DNA of 64,000 nucleotides from Kiritimatiellia bacterium. Its GTDB lineage: Bacteria > Verrucomicrobiota > Kiritimatiellia > RFP12 > UBA1067. Each line of letters opens with the position of its first letter. Positions within the stretch are counted from its first letter, which is position 1. The DNA lies in assembly GCA_017520845.1 (NCBI GenBank), contig JAFXEU010000023.1, positions 1 to 64,000 of the forward strand, read 5' to 3'. Positions 36,952-45,534 of the stretch are shown one piece after another. A program made the position numbers and the translations under genes. The notes beneath the pieces are model-generated. The model had not been told where the DNA came from, did not search any database, and worked only from the letters and a program-made list of their open reading frames with translations.

Positions 36952-38478
36952 TTAGAACATCACGACAAACGCCGCGCTGTTGGTGTCCTTCTTAGGAAGC
37001 GTAAGGCTACCGTTGACGAGTTTCGCGTCGAGAGTTTCCAAGTCGCGCTCATAGTCGTGGACAAGAATCTTGCACTTAGCGTCAGGCGCGACATCGTCGA
37101 ACTTGACGGTCAGCGAAGCGCTCTTGGAGCAGTAGTCCGTCACGAGCGCGGCCTTGCGCTTAGAATCAGCCGACTTGGCCGCGATTACAGTAACGCCCTT
37201 CTTATCGCTCGAGGAAGAGCAGATTACGGGATAATCCCGCAGAAAATCGCCGAACATCTTCAAGCCGTAATATACCTTATACTTCTCGCCGAAAGTATCT
37301 TTATACCCCCAGTTTCCGATATTCTTGCATCCGTAATAATACGACTGATCAAGCGCGGAAGTCTGAAAGCGCGACAAAAGCGTCAGGTTAAAACAGGACG
37401 AATCGATACCGTTGTGTGACGCAGGTCCCGTCCAGACAGAGCGGCGAACCTTCGGATCGGGGGAGCCGATCTCGCCCCACGAGCGGCCGCGGTAATGCCA
37501 CTCGTTGAGAATCAGCTCGCAGTTCGGAAAGCCCATCTCGTCGCAAAGACGGCGCGCCTTGGCGATCGCGGCCATTACGTCGTCGGGATTCTTGCCGTAA
37601 TAATGCCACGAAATGAAGTCCGGCGCGACTTCGGCCTCTTTGCATGCCGAGAGAATCGCCCTGAAATACGCGCTCGTGTTGCGGTATTTACGCGTCCAGG
37701 CGCTCGGGGCTCCGTCGACCATTACAGGCTCCTTGTCGTCGCGCCATGTGCAGAGAGCCGGGCCGCCTACCTTGACGTCTGGGAACTCGCTCTTAATGCG
37801 CTTAAGACAGGTTACGAAGAACTTGACGAAAAGTTCTCTCCTCAAATTCTCGCGGCGCTGAAGATCGGCCATGCGCTCCTCGGGCGTCGCGCCCTTGCCG
37901 CCGTCACCGTCCGGGAGGCACCACATGCAGTTCATGTTGTCGGGCTCGTTCCATATCTCCCAATATTTAATATTCCAATTATGTCCGTTCGCCCAACCCT
38001 TGTTGTAATGACGGATCGTTCCCGCGAAAATTTCGGCCACCTTGTCGAAATCGTCGGGAATCTGCGTGTTGAAATGGATATCCGGTCCGGAATGTTCGAT
38101 TGAAGTTCCAAGACGGAAGAACACGTCGTGCCCCAACTCCTCGCGGGTACGCTTAAGAAGATGATCCGTAGGGCCGAAGTAATAATTCTCCGGCTTCGTC
38201 GCATCAAGATGCATCAATGGAAACATCTGAAAGTAATCGCAAACGCGCTGATTGGGATTTAAGAGCGACCAGTCATGAGTGCGCGACGCTTTAAATCCCA
38301 TCGACTTCAACTCGTCGATCGTCCTTTTCGAACAGGAGCATATCTGAGGCCCGAATCCCGATGAATGCAGTTCCGGGCGCATTTTGCCGATCTCCTTGGA
38401 GAAGTCTACTCTAACGGCGCAGTTCGCCGCACCGGCGAGAATCCCGGCTGCCACCAATACCATTCTTTTACTGATCAT
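36952..38478 (-). CDS. secreted clan GH-A glycoside hydrolase, GH39-like
   Basis: The protein has 508 residues with a signal peptide (about 1-20, MVLVAAGILAGAANCA). A TIM-barrel follows, with the acid/base motif YWEIWNEPD (about residue 173) and a likely nucleophile in ELILNEWHYRGRSW. Those two glutamates at strand ends 4 and 7 define clan GH-A. The layout, including an early HDW segment and the late sheet-rich domain (SASLTVKFDDVAPDAK), is nearest to GH39, which includes xylosidases and iduronidases. The substrate is not readable. AAGGAGG precedes the start. It ends an operon with TatD, a radical SAM gene and a GH20 gene. Confidence 0.75.
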   Translation of the reverse strand: MISKRMVLVAAGILAGAANCAVRVDFSKEIGKMRPELHSSGFGPQICSCSKRTIDELKSMGFKASRTHDWSLLNPNQRVCDYFQMFPLMHLDATKPENYYFGPTDHLLKRTREELGHDVFFRLGTSIEHSGPDIHFNTQIPDDFDKVAEIFAGTIRHYNKGWANGHNWNIKYWEIWNEPDNMNCMWCLPDGDGGKGATPEERMADLQRRENLRRELFVKFFVTCLKRIKSEFPDVKVGGPALCTWRDDKEPVMVDGAPSAWTRKYRNTSAYFRAILSACKEAEVAPDFISWHYYGKNPDDVMAAIAKARRLCDEMGFPNCELILNEWHYRGRSWGEIGSPDPKVRRSVWTGPASHNGIDSSCFNLTLLSRFQTSALDQSYYYGCKNIGNWGYKDTFGEKYKVYYGLKMFGDFLRDYPVICSSSSDKKGVTVIAAKSADSKRKAALVTDYCSKSASLTVKFDDVAPDAKCKILVHDYERDLETLDAKLVNGSLTLPKKDTNSAAFVVMF

Positions 38479-38493
38479 TCACTGCCTCCTTTT

Positions 38494-39162
38494 TTAGATT
38501 AAAGATCGATACGACACATACCGCGCGGCGTTGTTTTCGACAAGCGCGGCGAACGGTTCGAAATCCATTCCACGAAGTTCCGCCGTCTTGCGGGCGATAT
38601 CCGCGACCGAAGGCTGTTCATGCGCGTTCTCAGCCGTAGCGTCGCTTTCGACGAGAATCATTTTATCGGGAATCGACTTTACGAGTTCGCGGTAATTGAC
38701 GGCATGATCGTTGAGAACCGCAGGGCCTACCGATACAAAGCCGTTGAGAGCTTCGATATCGGGAAGAAGACCACCCGAGCGCGAAAAGCCGTGAAAAAGA
38801 AACGCGGGTATCCGATCCTTGTAGGGCTTACACGCCTTTACGACCTCGCCCCAACATTTCGCGCCGTGCAAAACGACGTTGCGAGTGAAGTCTGCCGCGA
38901 TTTCAAGCTGAGAAGCAAACACATCGCGCATCGCCTGAGGGATATTGCGATCCTTCATCCTGTCGAGGCCTATTTCTCCTACGCCCGCCGATGGATCCGC
39001 CGCGAGAACCGCGCGCAAGCGCTCTCCGCCGTCCCATTCAGCATAATCCCACGGATGGACGCCGTAAAACGCGACATCGTTCGCGCCCTTTTCGGAACTG
39101 AACGGCTCGCAGATGAAATTCCGCGTCTCTCCGCGGACAATGTGAGTGTGGGCGTCTATCAT
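38494..39162 (-). CDS. TatD-family metal-dependent hydrolase, short form
   Basis: The protein has 222 residues, shorter than the usual 255-265. The metal ligands of the TatD fold are present: HTH in MIDAHTHIV, Glu in AGVGEIGLDRM, His in NVVLHGAKCWGE, His in FLFHGFSRS and Asp in ILVESDA. Such enzymes are 3'-5' DNA/RNA exonucleases or phosphodiesterases; a different small-molecule role is possible for short forms. The start overlaps the stop of the radical SAM gene by four bases (ATGA), so they are translated together. Confidence 0.88.
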   Translation of the reverse strand: MIDAHTHIVRGETRNFICEPFSSEKGANDVAFYGVHPWDYAEWDGGERLRAVLAADPSAGVGEIGLDRMKDRNIPQAMRDVFASQLEIAADFTRNVVLHGAKCWGEVVKACKPYKDRIPAFLFHGFSRSGGLLPDIEALNGFVSVGPAVLNDHAVNYRELVKSIPDKMILVESDATAENAHEQPSVADIARKTAELRGMDFEPFAALVENNAARYVSYRSLI

Positions 39163-40043
39163 TTTACGACTCCGTGATTTTCAGTCATATTCTCTCCGAG
39201 AAGCGCGAGCTTCGGGTCGCTCGCCTCGTAGCCTTGAATCCAACCGTTCTCAAAACCGAAATCCGCCGCCGCCTCGACGACTTCTTCGTACTCTTCTTCG
39301 GTTACGCTCCTGTTCAATGGCGGCGTCTCAAGCGCCTTGTAGGCGGGCGTAAACTGACTCATCACCGAAACGGGAATTTCATTGGAAAGTTCAGTCGCGA
39401 GAAAGGCGAGATTCTCTATCGCCTCCTCGTGATGCCCCGGAAGAACTAAAATCCGCACTATTAAATCAACTCCAGGCTTCTCATACGCCCACTTCACCGC
39501 GGCACGAGCCGCGTCGACATATCCGGGAGCGGAAGACAAACGCCTCGCGGTCTCATCGCGCGAATAGCGCAAATCAAAAAGCGCCCAGTCGCAGAGCTCG
39601 CGGTATTCCTCTAAAACTTCGACGCGCTCATAACCCGACGAGTTCCAGACATAAGGGATTTTTATCCCCTCTTTTCTGATGATGTCCGCAGCTTCCCGGA
39701 TAAACGGCAGATACGGAGTCGGGGAGACGAGATTTATATTCTCGACTTTGTCGTCGAGAACGAGCGAGCGGAATATTCCGGCGAGCTCTTCAACTGACTT
39801 ATCTTCGCCGGCGCCTTTCCAGCTCCATGGAGAATTCTGGCAATAAAGACACTTCATCGTGCAACGCGAGAAAAACACGCAACCCGATCCCCGCTCGCCG
39901 GTTATCGGCGGCTCCTCACCGAAATGAGGCCCCCAACGGAAAACGCGCGGCTTATCGAGCGCACCGCAGAAACCCGCGCCGGAGCCGCCGAAACGGTCGG
40001 CGCCGCAGCGATGTGGACAAAGCTCGCACAAGCGCCCCGTCAT
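39159..40043 (-). CDS. radical SAM protein, PflA-like (COG1313 type)
   Basis: The protein has 294 residues. The N-terminal CELCPHRCGADR and the later CGAL cysteine resemble the extra cluster motif of COG1313, putative pyruvate-formate-lyase-activating enzyme relatives. The radical SAM motif is CTMKCLYCQN (about 61-70), giving CxxxCxxC. The ending includes WIQGYEASDPKLAL. Relatives are often annotated as activating enzymes, but no glycyl-radical enzyme is next door. It overlaps the GH20 gene upstream by four bases and TatD downstream by four bases. Confidence 0.9.
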   Translation of the reverse strand: MTGRLCELCPHRCGADRFGGSGAGFCGALDKPRVFRWGPHFGEEPPITGERGSGCVFFSRCTMKCLYCQNSPWSWKGAGEDKSVEELAGIFRSLVLDDKVENINLVSPTPYLPFIREAADIIRKEGIKIPYVWNSSGYERVEVLEEYRELCDWALFDLRYSRDETARRLSSAPGYVDAARAAVKWAYEKPGVDLIVRILVLPGHHEEAIENLAFLATELSNEIPVSVMSQFTPAYKALETPPLNRSVTEEEYEEVVEAAADFGFENGWIQGYEASDPKLALLGENMTENHGVVK

Positions 40044-41872
40044 TCGGGCTTCTCGCTGAAATATTCAAGGTCGGCGATCTCGCGAGGATGATCGCTCGAG
40101 CCTTCGATCGGGACAAATGAGCCGATCCACTTCCAGCCGCCCTTTTTGGGAAGCGTCATCTTAACGTGATTTACGCCTTTTTTAAGCTTGATTTTAGTCG
40201 GCTCGCGATACCAGTAGCCCTCATCGGAAAGCGGTATCTCCTTCGGATTACCGCGAGTTGACGGGCGATTCCATTTAGGCGGAGCAATCTTTTCGCCGTT
40301 GATTTCGATCGTCGCGCCGTGCTTGTTCCACGCGCCGAGAGCGGGAGTCGGAGCATCGCGCGAGCGACCGTCGCTGCGCGAAAAGCCTGTCATATCAATC
40401 CACGCTCCGCACTCGATATCACGATTGGAGCGGATCCACGTTTCAAGAACAACAACTCCGTTATTGTTCGGATGATACGCTGAGGCAGGGAACCAGAAGT
40501 GACGCGGATAAATTGTAGCTTGCGGAATATCTTTTGCGATTATTTTCCCTGTCTCAGCGTCGGTCATCTTCCAGCGCATCTGCGTCTGAGCGACATAGGG
40601 AAACGGATGCTTTAGATTATTAAGAACCTTGTCGCGCTGCGCGAGCAGCCTCCGCTCAAGGTCGGCAGCAAGAGCAAACCGATAATCATCGGGAGAAGGA
40701 AGCCGCGCATACAGTTTAGGCTCGTCCTCTTTGCGTCCGCGCCAGAAGCTGTCGGACAAAAGAACGACCGCAGGATAAACGGCGTTCATCCTGACGACAT
40801 CCTCCGTGTCTGCGATGCAATCGTCGTGCCAGACGCCTATTATTGCGCCGAGATGCTCTTCCTCTGAACCCCAACGACACGGCTGCTGATACGCCGCGAC
40901 CGAGAGAAGCTCCTCGGGATCGACATGGTTTATATAGAAGCTGTTCTGAGAATCGATATAGGGGCACTTGTCTCCGCGCGGATCACGCGCTCCCATCCAG
41001 AGCTGCTTTATACCCTGCCCGGGAAGTCTCAGGCCGGGAGACCATCCCATCAAAATGCGGCCGTTGTCCTGAACCTTCTTCGCCCAGTAATCGAGGTGGC
41101 TCTGAGGAACTCTTTCGCCGCGCTCGCGCGCTTCGTCGGTGCCGAGATGAATAATGGGCATATCCTCCTTGGAAGCGAGAGAGCAAAGCTCATCGATCAG
41201 TTCGCCGAGCATAACCTTAGCCTCCTCGACGGCAAGATCCGATATCCCCGTAGCCTTTCTGAACGCGAGCGTATGACCCGGCATATCGAGCTCCGGAATT
41301 ACCGTAACGCCGCGCTTTTTCGCATGCGCGAGAACGCGCTTGAATTCCTCCTGGGTGTAGTATTTGCCGACCTGCCGCGTAAAGGCCTCGCGCTTCTGAA
41401 GCTGCGGATATTTTTTCGATTCAAGCCGCCAACCGTAATTGTCGGTAATATGCCAATGAAACACGTTCATCTTGTATTTCGCAAGATGATCGATAATGTC
41501 GAGAATCGATTCGACGCTCTGGTAGTTGCGCCCACAGTCCAAAAGAAGACCGCGATACTTGAACTCCGGCCAGTCCGCAATAGCACAATCCGGCAACGGT
41601 GCGCCCTGCAGGAGCTTCTTAAGCTGCCCTAAGGTTACGCGGGCGTAGCGCTTGCCTTCCTCGTCGCCCCGTATCATAACCTTTCCGTTCTTGATGCGAA
41701 TGAAGTACGCGCCCGGTTCTGTAGCTTTTTTATGAAGCTTAAACTTGGTATCTGCATCTCGCGCAATAGCCCGCGGACGCGGCATCAACTCGTCCAGCGC
41801 ATCGGCAAATCCCGACGCGCATATAAAACCGACCAAAAAAGCTGCCGATATTTTTAAAAAATTTTTATTCAT
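40040..41872 (-). CDS. secreted GH20 beta-N-acetylhexosaminidase
   Basis: The protein has 610 residues with a signal peptide (about 1-23, ISAAFLVGFICASGFA). A small N-terminal GH20b-like domain is followed by the TIM barrel starting at FKYRGLLLDCGRNYQSVE. Further family blocks are MNVFHWHITDNYGWRLES, VIPELDMPGHTLAF and the catalytic Asp-Glu pair in IHLGTDEARE. A C-terminal sheet-rich domain of about 150 residues follows. It releases terminal GlcNAc or GalNAc from glycans by substrate-assisted catalysis, here in the periplasm or outside. An extended -10 box ends six bases before the ATG and there is no ribosome site, so the operon mRNA appears leaderless. Confidence 0.95.
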   Translation of the reverse strand: MNKNFLKISAAFLVGFICASGFADALDELMPRPRAIARDADTKFKLHKKATEPGAYFIRIKNGKVMIRGDEEGKRYARVTLGQLKKLLQGAPLPDCAIADWPEFKYRGLLLDCGRNYQSVESILDIIDHLAKYKMNVFHWHITDNYGWRLESKKYPQLQKREAFTRQVGKYYTQEEFKRVLAHAKKRGVTVIPELDMPGHTLAFRKATGISDLAVEEAKVMLGELIDELCSLASKEDMPIIHLGTDEARERGERVPQSHLDYWAKKVQDNGRILMGWSPGLRLPGQGIKQLWMGARDPRGDKCPYIDSQNSFYINHVDPEELLSVAAYQQPCRWGSEEEHLGAIIGVWHDDCIADTEDVVRMNAVYPAVVLLSDSFWRGRKEDEPKLYARLPSPDDYRFALAADLERRLLAQRDKVLNNLKHPFPYVAQTQMRWKMTDAETGKIIAKDIPQATIYPRHFWFPASAYHPNNNGVVVLETWIRSNRDIECGAWIDMTGFSRSDGRSRDAPTPALGAWNKHGATIEINGEKIAPPKWNRPSTRGNPKEIPLSDEGYWYREPTKIKLKKGVNHVKMTLPKKGGWKWIGSFVPIEGSSDHPREIADLEYFSEKPE

Positions 41873-41878
41873 AAGAAA

Positions 41879-41887
41879 ATTATACCA
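41879..41887 (-). promoter_or_regulatory. leaderless extended -10 promoter of the GH20 operon
   Basis: Minus strand reads TGGTATAAT; six bases separate it from the ATG at 41872. No -35 is seen. Confidence 0.7.
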
Positions 41888-41936
41888 AATTCCTACATTC
41901 TTTAGGCCACTATTTTATTTTAATACAATAACCCCG

Positions 41937-42380
41937 TTAAGCGAGCAGTTCAACGGAAAAAGGTCCGTTGTTCAAAAGGCGAACCTTCATCTCAGCACCG
42001 AAGCGCCCCGTCCCGACCCGGTCGTCGCCGAGCTTGGAGCGTAGCGCCGCGACGACTTTTTCATAAATCGGCTCCGCCTTTTCGGGACGCGCGGCGGCGG
42101 AGAACCCAGGCCGGCGGCCATGCGCGGTATCCGCGTAAAGGGTAAACTGTGAAACGACGATAACCGAGCCTCCGACATCTTCGATCGACCGGTTGATTTT
42201 TCCGTTTTCATCCTCGAAAATCCTGAGCGATACGATGCGCGAAGCTATAAGGTCCGCCTTCGCCTCGTCATCGTCATGAGTAACGCCCAAAAGGACGAGA
42301 TACCCTTCTCCGATTTCGGCGACACGCTCACCGTCTATCTCGACCGAAGCCTCGGTCACCCGCTGTATCCACGCTTTCAT
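41937..42380 (-). CDS. dtd: D-aminoacyl-tRNA deacylase
   Basis: This 147-residue enzyme hydrolyses D-aminoacyl-tRNA and mischarged Gly-tRNA(Ala), protecting translation. Family motifs are MKAWIQRVTEASVEIDG at the start, VVSQFTLYADT in the middle and the C-terminal NNGPFSVELLA, the position of the cross-subunit Gly-Pro motif. The longer open frame starts at 42419, but the ATG at 42380 matches the family start, avoids overlap with the ygiQ gene and has AGGA upstream. It is followed by 64 empty bases before the GH20 start. Confidence 0.95.
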   Translation of the reverse strand: MKAWIQRVTEASVEIDGERVAEIGEGYLVLLGVTHDDDEAKADLIASRIVSLRIFEDENGKINRSIEDVGGSVIVVSQFTLYADTAHGRRPGFSAAARPEKAEPIYEKVVAALRSKLGDDRVGTGRFGAEMKVRLLNNGPFSVELLA

Positions 42381-42396
42381 TTTTCCTGATCCTTTT

Positions 42397-44118
42397 TTAT
42401 CTGGAGAACGAAGAGACAAGCATATTCTTCTGCCGCGTTTTTTCGCCGAGACCTCGCGCCACGTACGCGCTTTGGCCGCTTACGGGATCGACCCCCGTGT
42501 AATACATGCACGTCGCGGCGGTAAGAGGCGTCGGAGTGAATATCTGAACCTGCTCCGGATTCAGTTTCAACTCCCTTGTCGCAAAACGCTTAAGCTCGCG
42601 CATATCCGCCTCCGTGCAGCCGGGATGCGCGGCGATGAAATAATATGTTAAAAACTGCTTCTTTCCGAAACGCCTGTTTGCCGCTTCGAACTTCCGCTTG
42701 AACTTTAAAAGACTCTCGACGCCGGGCTTGCCCATAAACTCCAAAACGCGCGTGACGACGTGTTCCGGAGCGAGCTTGAGCTGGCCAGAGACATGATGCT
42801 TCGCGATCTCGTCGATATACCTGTCGCCGCACGCTCTGTCTGCGGCGACCAGGTCGGGACGGATGCCGCTTGCGACGAAGACGTGTTTTACCCCGGGTAT
42901 CGACCGCAATGATCCGAGAAGCTTTATCTGAGGAAGGTGATCGACCTTAAGCGAGGGACATACTGACGGGAAAAGGCACGCTTTATTTCCGCACGCGCCT
43001 TTCTCGGCCTTTTTGGAGCAGTCGAATCCGTACATGTTCGCCGTCGGCCCGCCGACGTCGCAGACCGTCCCTTTGAAACGCGAATGCTTGAGAAAGCCTC
43101 TGACCTCGCCGATGATACTCTCAGGCGAGCGGCTTACGATTCGTCGGCCCTGATGGACCGCGATCGCGCAGAAACGGCATTCTCCGTAACATCCGCGGTG
43201 AGTGGTCACTCCGAAGCGGATGGTATCAAGCGTCCTTATCGCGCCCAGGCGGAGGATCGACGGAGGAGCGTCGAGCATCCATTTTATATCGTGTACGGCG
43301 TCCAGTTCGTCGCTTTCGAGCGGCGGCGACGGCGGATTATGGACCAGATAGCGGTTATCGACCTTCTGAAAAAGACACTTCGCCGTAACGGGATCCTGAT
43401 TGGCGGAAAAAATCTGAAACGCCTTCGTGAACGCCTTTTTGCCATCGCTCGTCGGAGCGCTGACCTCGGCGTATGACGGAAGCTCGAGCGCTCCATCGGG
43501 CGGAACAAAATTCTTCTCTCCCGCCATATAGCATATTCCGGGGATCGTCTTCCAGTCGCGCCCGGCCTTGATCGCCTCCGCGAACGCGAGAACAGCCCTC
43601 TCGCCCATGCCGTACGAAAGCGCGTCAGCCTTAGCGTCGCAGACGATCGGACGGCGCACCTTGTCGCTCCAGAAATCGTAGTGGCTTATCCGCCTCAGGC
43701 TCGCTTCGACGCCGCCGAGAAGAATCGGCTTAGCGGGTTTGAAAGCGGCGCGGATCGCGTTCGAATAAATTATGGCGGCCCGGTCGGGACGGCGGTTGTT
43801 CTCCCCTCCCGGAGTAAAATCATCCTGGCGTCGGCGCTTGCCGGAAGCCGTGTAATTCGCCACCATCGAATCGACGCACCCGGGACTCACACCCCAGAAA
43901 AGTTGAGGCTCGCCGAGTTCACGAAACGCATCGGGATCGCCGACGTCCGGCTGGCTTAAAACCGCAACGCGGTATCCGGCCTTGGCGAGAGTCTGTCCGA
44001 TTACCGCGACTCCGCTGTAGGGAGAGTCGACGTACGCGTCGCCGCTGACTAGAATAATGTCGGCCCCGCTCCATCCGAGGGCCGACATTTCTTCTTTAGT
44101 AACGGGAAGGAAACCCAT
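42397..44118 (-). CDS. ygiQ: YgiQ-family radical SAM protein
   Basis: The protein has 573 residues with the UPF0313/YgiQ layout: an N-terminal domain with ILVSGDAYVDSPYSGVAVIG, then the conserved GGVEASLRRISHYDFWSDKVR, a radical SAM motif CYGECRFCAI (CxxxCxxC, near 315) and VTTHRGCYGE. The late motif YYFIAAHPGCTEADM and EQVQIFTPTPLTAATCMYYT complete the family pattern. Length is shorter than E. coli YgiQ (over 700), lacking its variable C-terminal extension. The reaction is unknown. It lies between gltS and dtd in a tight run. Confidence 0.94.
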   Translation of the reverse strand: MGFLPVTKEEMSALGWSGADIILVSGDAYVDSPYSGVAVIGQTLAKAGYRVAVLSQPDVGDPDAFRELGEPQLFWGVSPGCVDSMVANYTASGKRRRQDDFTPGGENNRRPDRAAIIYSNAIRAAFKPAKPILLGGVEASLRRISHYDFWSDKVRRPIVCDAKADALSYGMGERAVLAFAEAIKAGRDWKTIPGICYMAGEKNFVPPDGALELPSYAEVSAPTSDGKKAFTKAFQIFSANQDPVTAKCLFQKVDNRYLVHNPPSPPLESDELDAVHDIKWMLDAPPSILRLGAIRTLDTIRFGVTTHRGCYGECRFCAIAVHQGRRIVSRSPESIIGEVRGFLKHSRFKGTVCDVGGPTANMYGFDCSKKAEKGACGNKACLFPSVCPSLKVDHLPQIKLLGSLRSIPGVKHVFVASGIRPDLVAADRACGDRYIDEIAKHHVSGQLKLAPEHVVTRVLEFMGKPGVESLLKFKRKFEAANRRFGKKQFLTYYFIAAHPGCTEADMRELKRFATRELKLNPEQVQIFTPTPLTAATCMYYTGVDPVSGQSAYVARGLGEKTRQKNMLVSSFSR

Positions 44119-44133
44119 AAAGAGCCGGACTTG

Positions 44134-45489
44134 TTATTTAACCGCTTTGTTGCGGCGCATCAGGACGACGCTAACTATAATCCAAATCGTCAAAACGGTC
44201 AGCGACACCAGAAACACAGGCAGCCAATTGACGGTAAAGACAAGCGCAAAGGCGAGCGCGACCCACATGTTCGTGGCCGGCTCGTGAATGAGCTGTTTAC
44301 CCGCGAAGGATGCGGCGGCGATCGTCTTGTTGTGGGGATCGACCGTGCGCAAAAGAAGAAGTCCCGTCGCCGTAACGCCCGTAGCCTGACCGAATTCGGC
44401 GATGCCGCGCTCAAACCACGCCTCCTTAAAGAGACGCGGCGAGAAGAACAACACCGAGAATATCGTCCATGCCAAACCGGCCACGCACATGATAAGAAGC
44501 GGAAGCCAGTTCTGCGCGACGACCGAAACGTTTATCGTCGCGACGGCGGCGAGAGCGAGATAGTCGAGCGCCGCTCCGGAAATACGGTCCATCTGAGCGC
44601 GGTCGACAAGAAGGTCGACCTTGATGAATTTAGTCACGACCTGAAGAATAACGCCGCCGAGCATGCAGAGAGGAAAGAGCGGGAAGCCTGCGAAAAGACG
44701 CGTTTTATAATTCGGGAAACATGCGATTTCAAGTTTCTGCAGCCCTTCGAGAATGCCGTAGCCTATCAGAACGGCGATACCGATGATCGCGATATGCCAG
44801 GCGAGGGAATCTACAGAGTCGGCCAATACCGTCTGCTTTCCGGCGGAGGGCCTCTCCGTCTGAGCGTGGATGCCGCGGCGCTCGTGAAGCGTGCGTTTAT
44901 GGAACGGACGGACGGTTTTGATATAGCCGCGCGAATAAGCCCAATTTACCAGGACCATTCCGATGACGATACCGGAAATCATGCCGATGGTCGCGACCGT
45001 AATGCCGAGCGCGACGCCGTCCTCCCAGCCGTGCATGACAAAATTATCTCTCATCCCCCCGACTGTGCCGTGACCGCCCTCGAAGCCCATCTCGAGAAGA
45101 TTGCCGAACGCTTTTGAAACGCCGAACGTCGGCGCAAGCAGAAAGCCCGCAAGGCCGATGCCTACGACGAACTGTCCCCACACGACGATCTGGGCCAGAG
45201 TGAGCTGAGGAAGGACGGACGAGGCGAGATTCTTTACTTTAGGAACACCCCCGCCCAGAAACAGCGTGGCGAAGATTATATTAATAAGAAATCCCGGCAT
45301 GCTCCTCATCTCGGAAACAACCTGCTCCGGAATATGACTGCGGTACGAGGATATGATAATCAAACCTAAAATACCGCCGACAATAGAGCTGGGCAGATAG
45401 AGCCTCTGCAAAAGCGGAATCTGGACTCTGAGAATCTTACCTGCTACCAAAAGAACGGACAATGCCGCAAAAATCACAACTGCTGTCAT
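44134..45489 (-). CDS. gltS: sodium:glutamate symporter family protein
   Basis: The protein has 451 residues and about eleven membrane helices. The GltS family pattern is visible in the N-terminal LYLPSSIVGGILGL and in LEMGFEGGHGTVGGM, with a matching second-half repeat around IAEFGQATGVTATGLLLL. A cytoplasmic loop of about 40 residues after WAYSRGYIK is charged (HKRTLHERRG). It imports glutamate or a similar dicarboxylic amino acid with sodium across the inner membrane. It lies 45 bases after the second GH20 gene and 15 before ygiQ. Confidence 0.88.
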   Translation of the reverse strand: MTAVVIFAALSVLLVAGKILRVQIPLLQRLYLPSSIVGGILGLIIISSYRSHIPEQVVSEMRSMPGFLINIIFATLFLGGGVPKVKNLASSVLPQLTLAQIVVWGQFVVGIGLAGFLLAPTFGVSKAFGNLLEMGFEGGHGTVGGMRDNFVMHGWEDGVALGITVATIGMISGIVIGMVLVNWAYSRGYIKTVRPFHKRTLHERRGIHAQTERPSAGKQTVLADSVDSLAWHIAIIGIAVLIGYGILEGLQKLEIACFPNYKTRLFAGFPLFPLCMLGGVILQVVTKFIKVDLLVDRAQMDRISGAALDYLALAAVATINVSVVAQNWLPLLIMCVAGLAWTIFSVLFFSPRLFKEAWFERGIAEFGQATGVTATGLLLLRTVDPHNKTIAAASFAGKQLIHEPATNMWVALAFALVFTVNWLPVFLVSLTVLTIWIIVSVVLMRRNKAVK

Positions 45490-45534
45490 TCTGTCAAACC
45501 TGTTTCTGTATCTTTAAAACTCTCTTTTAATTTT

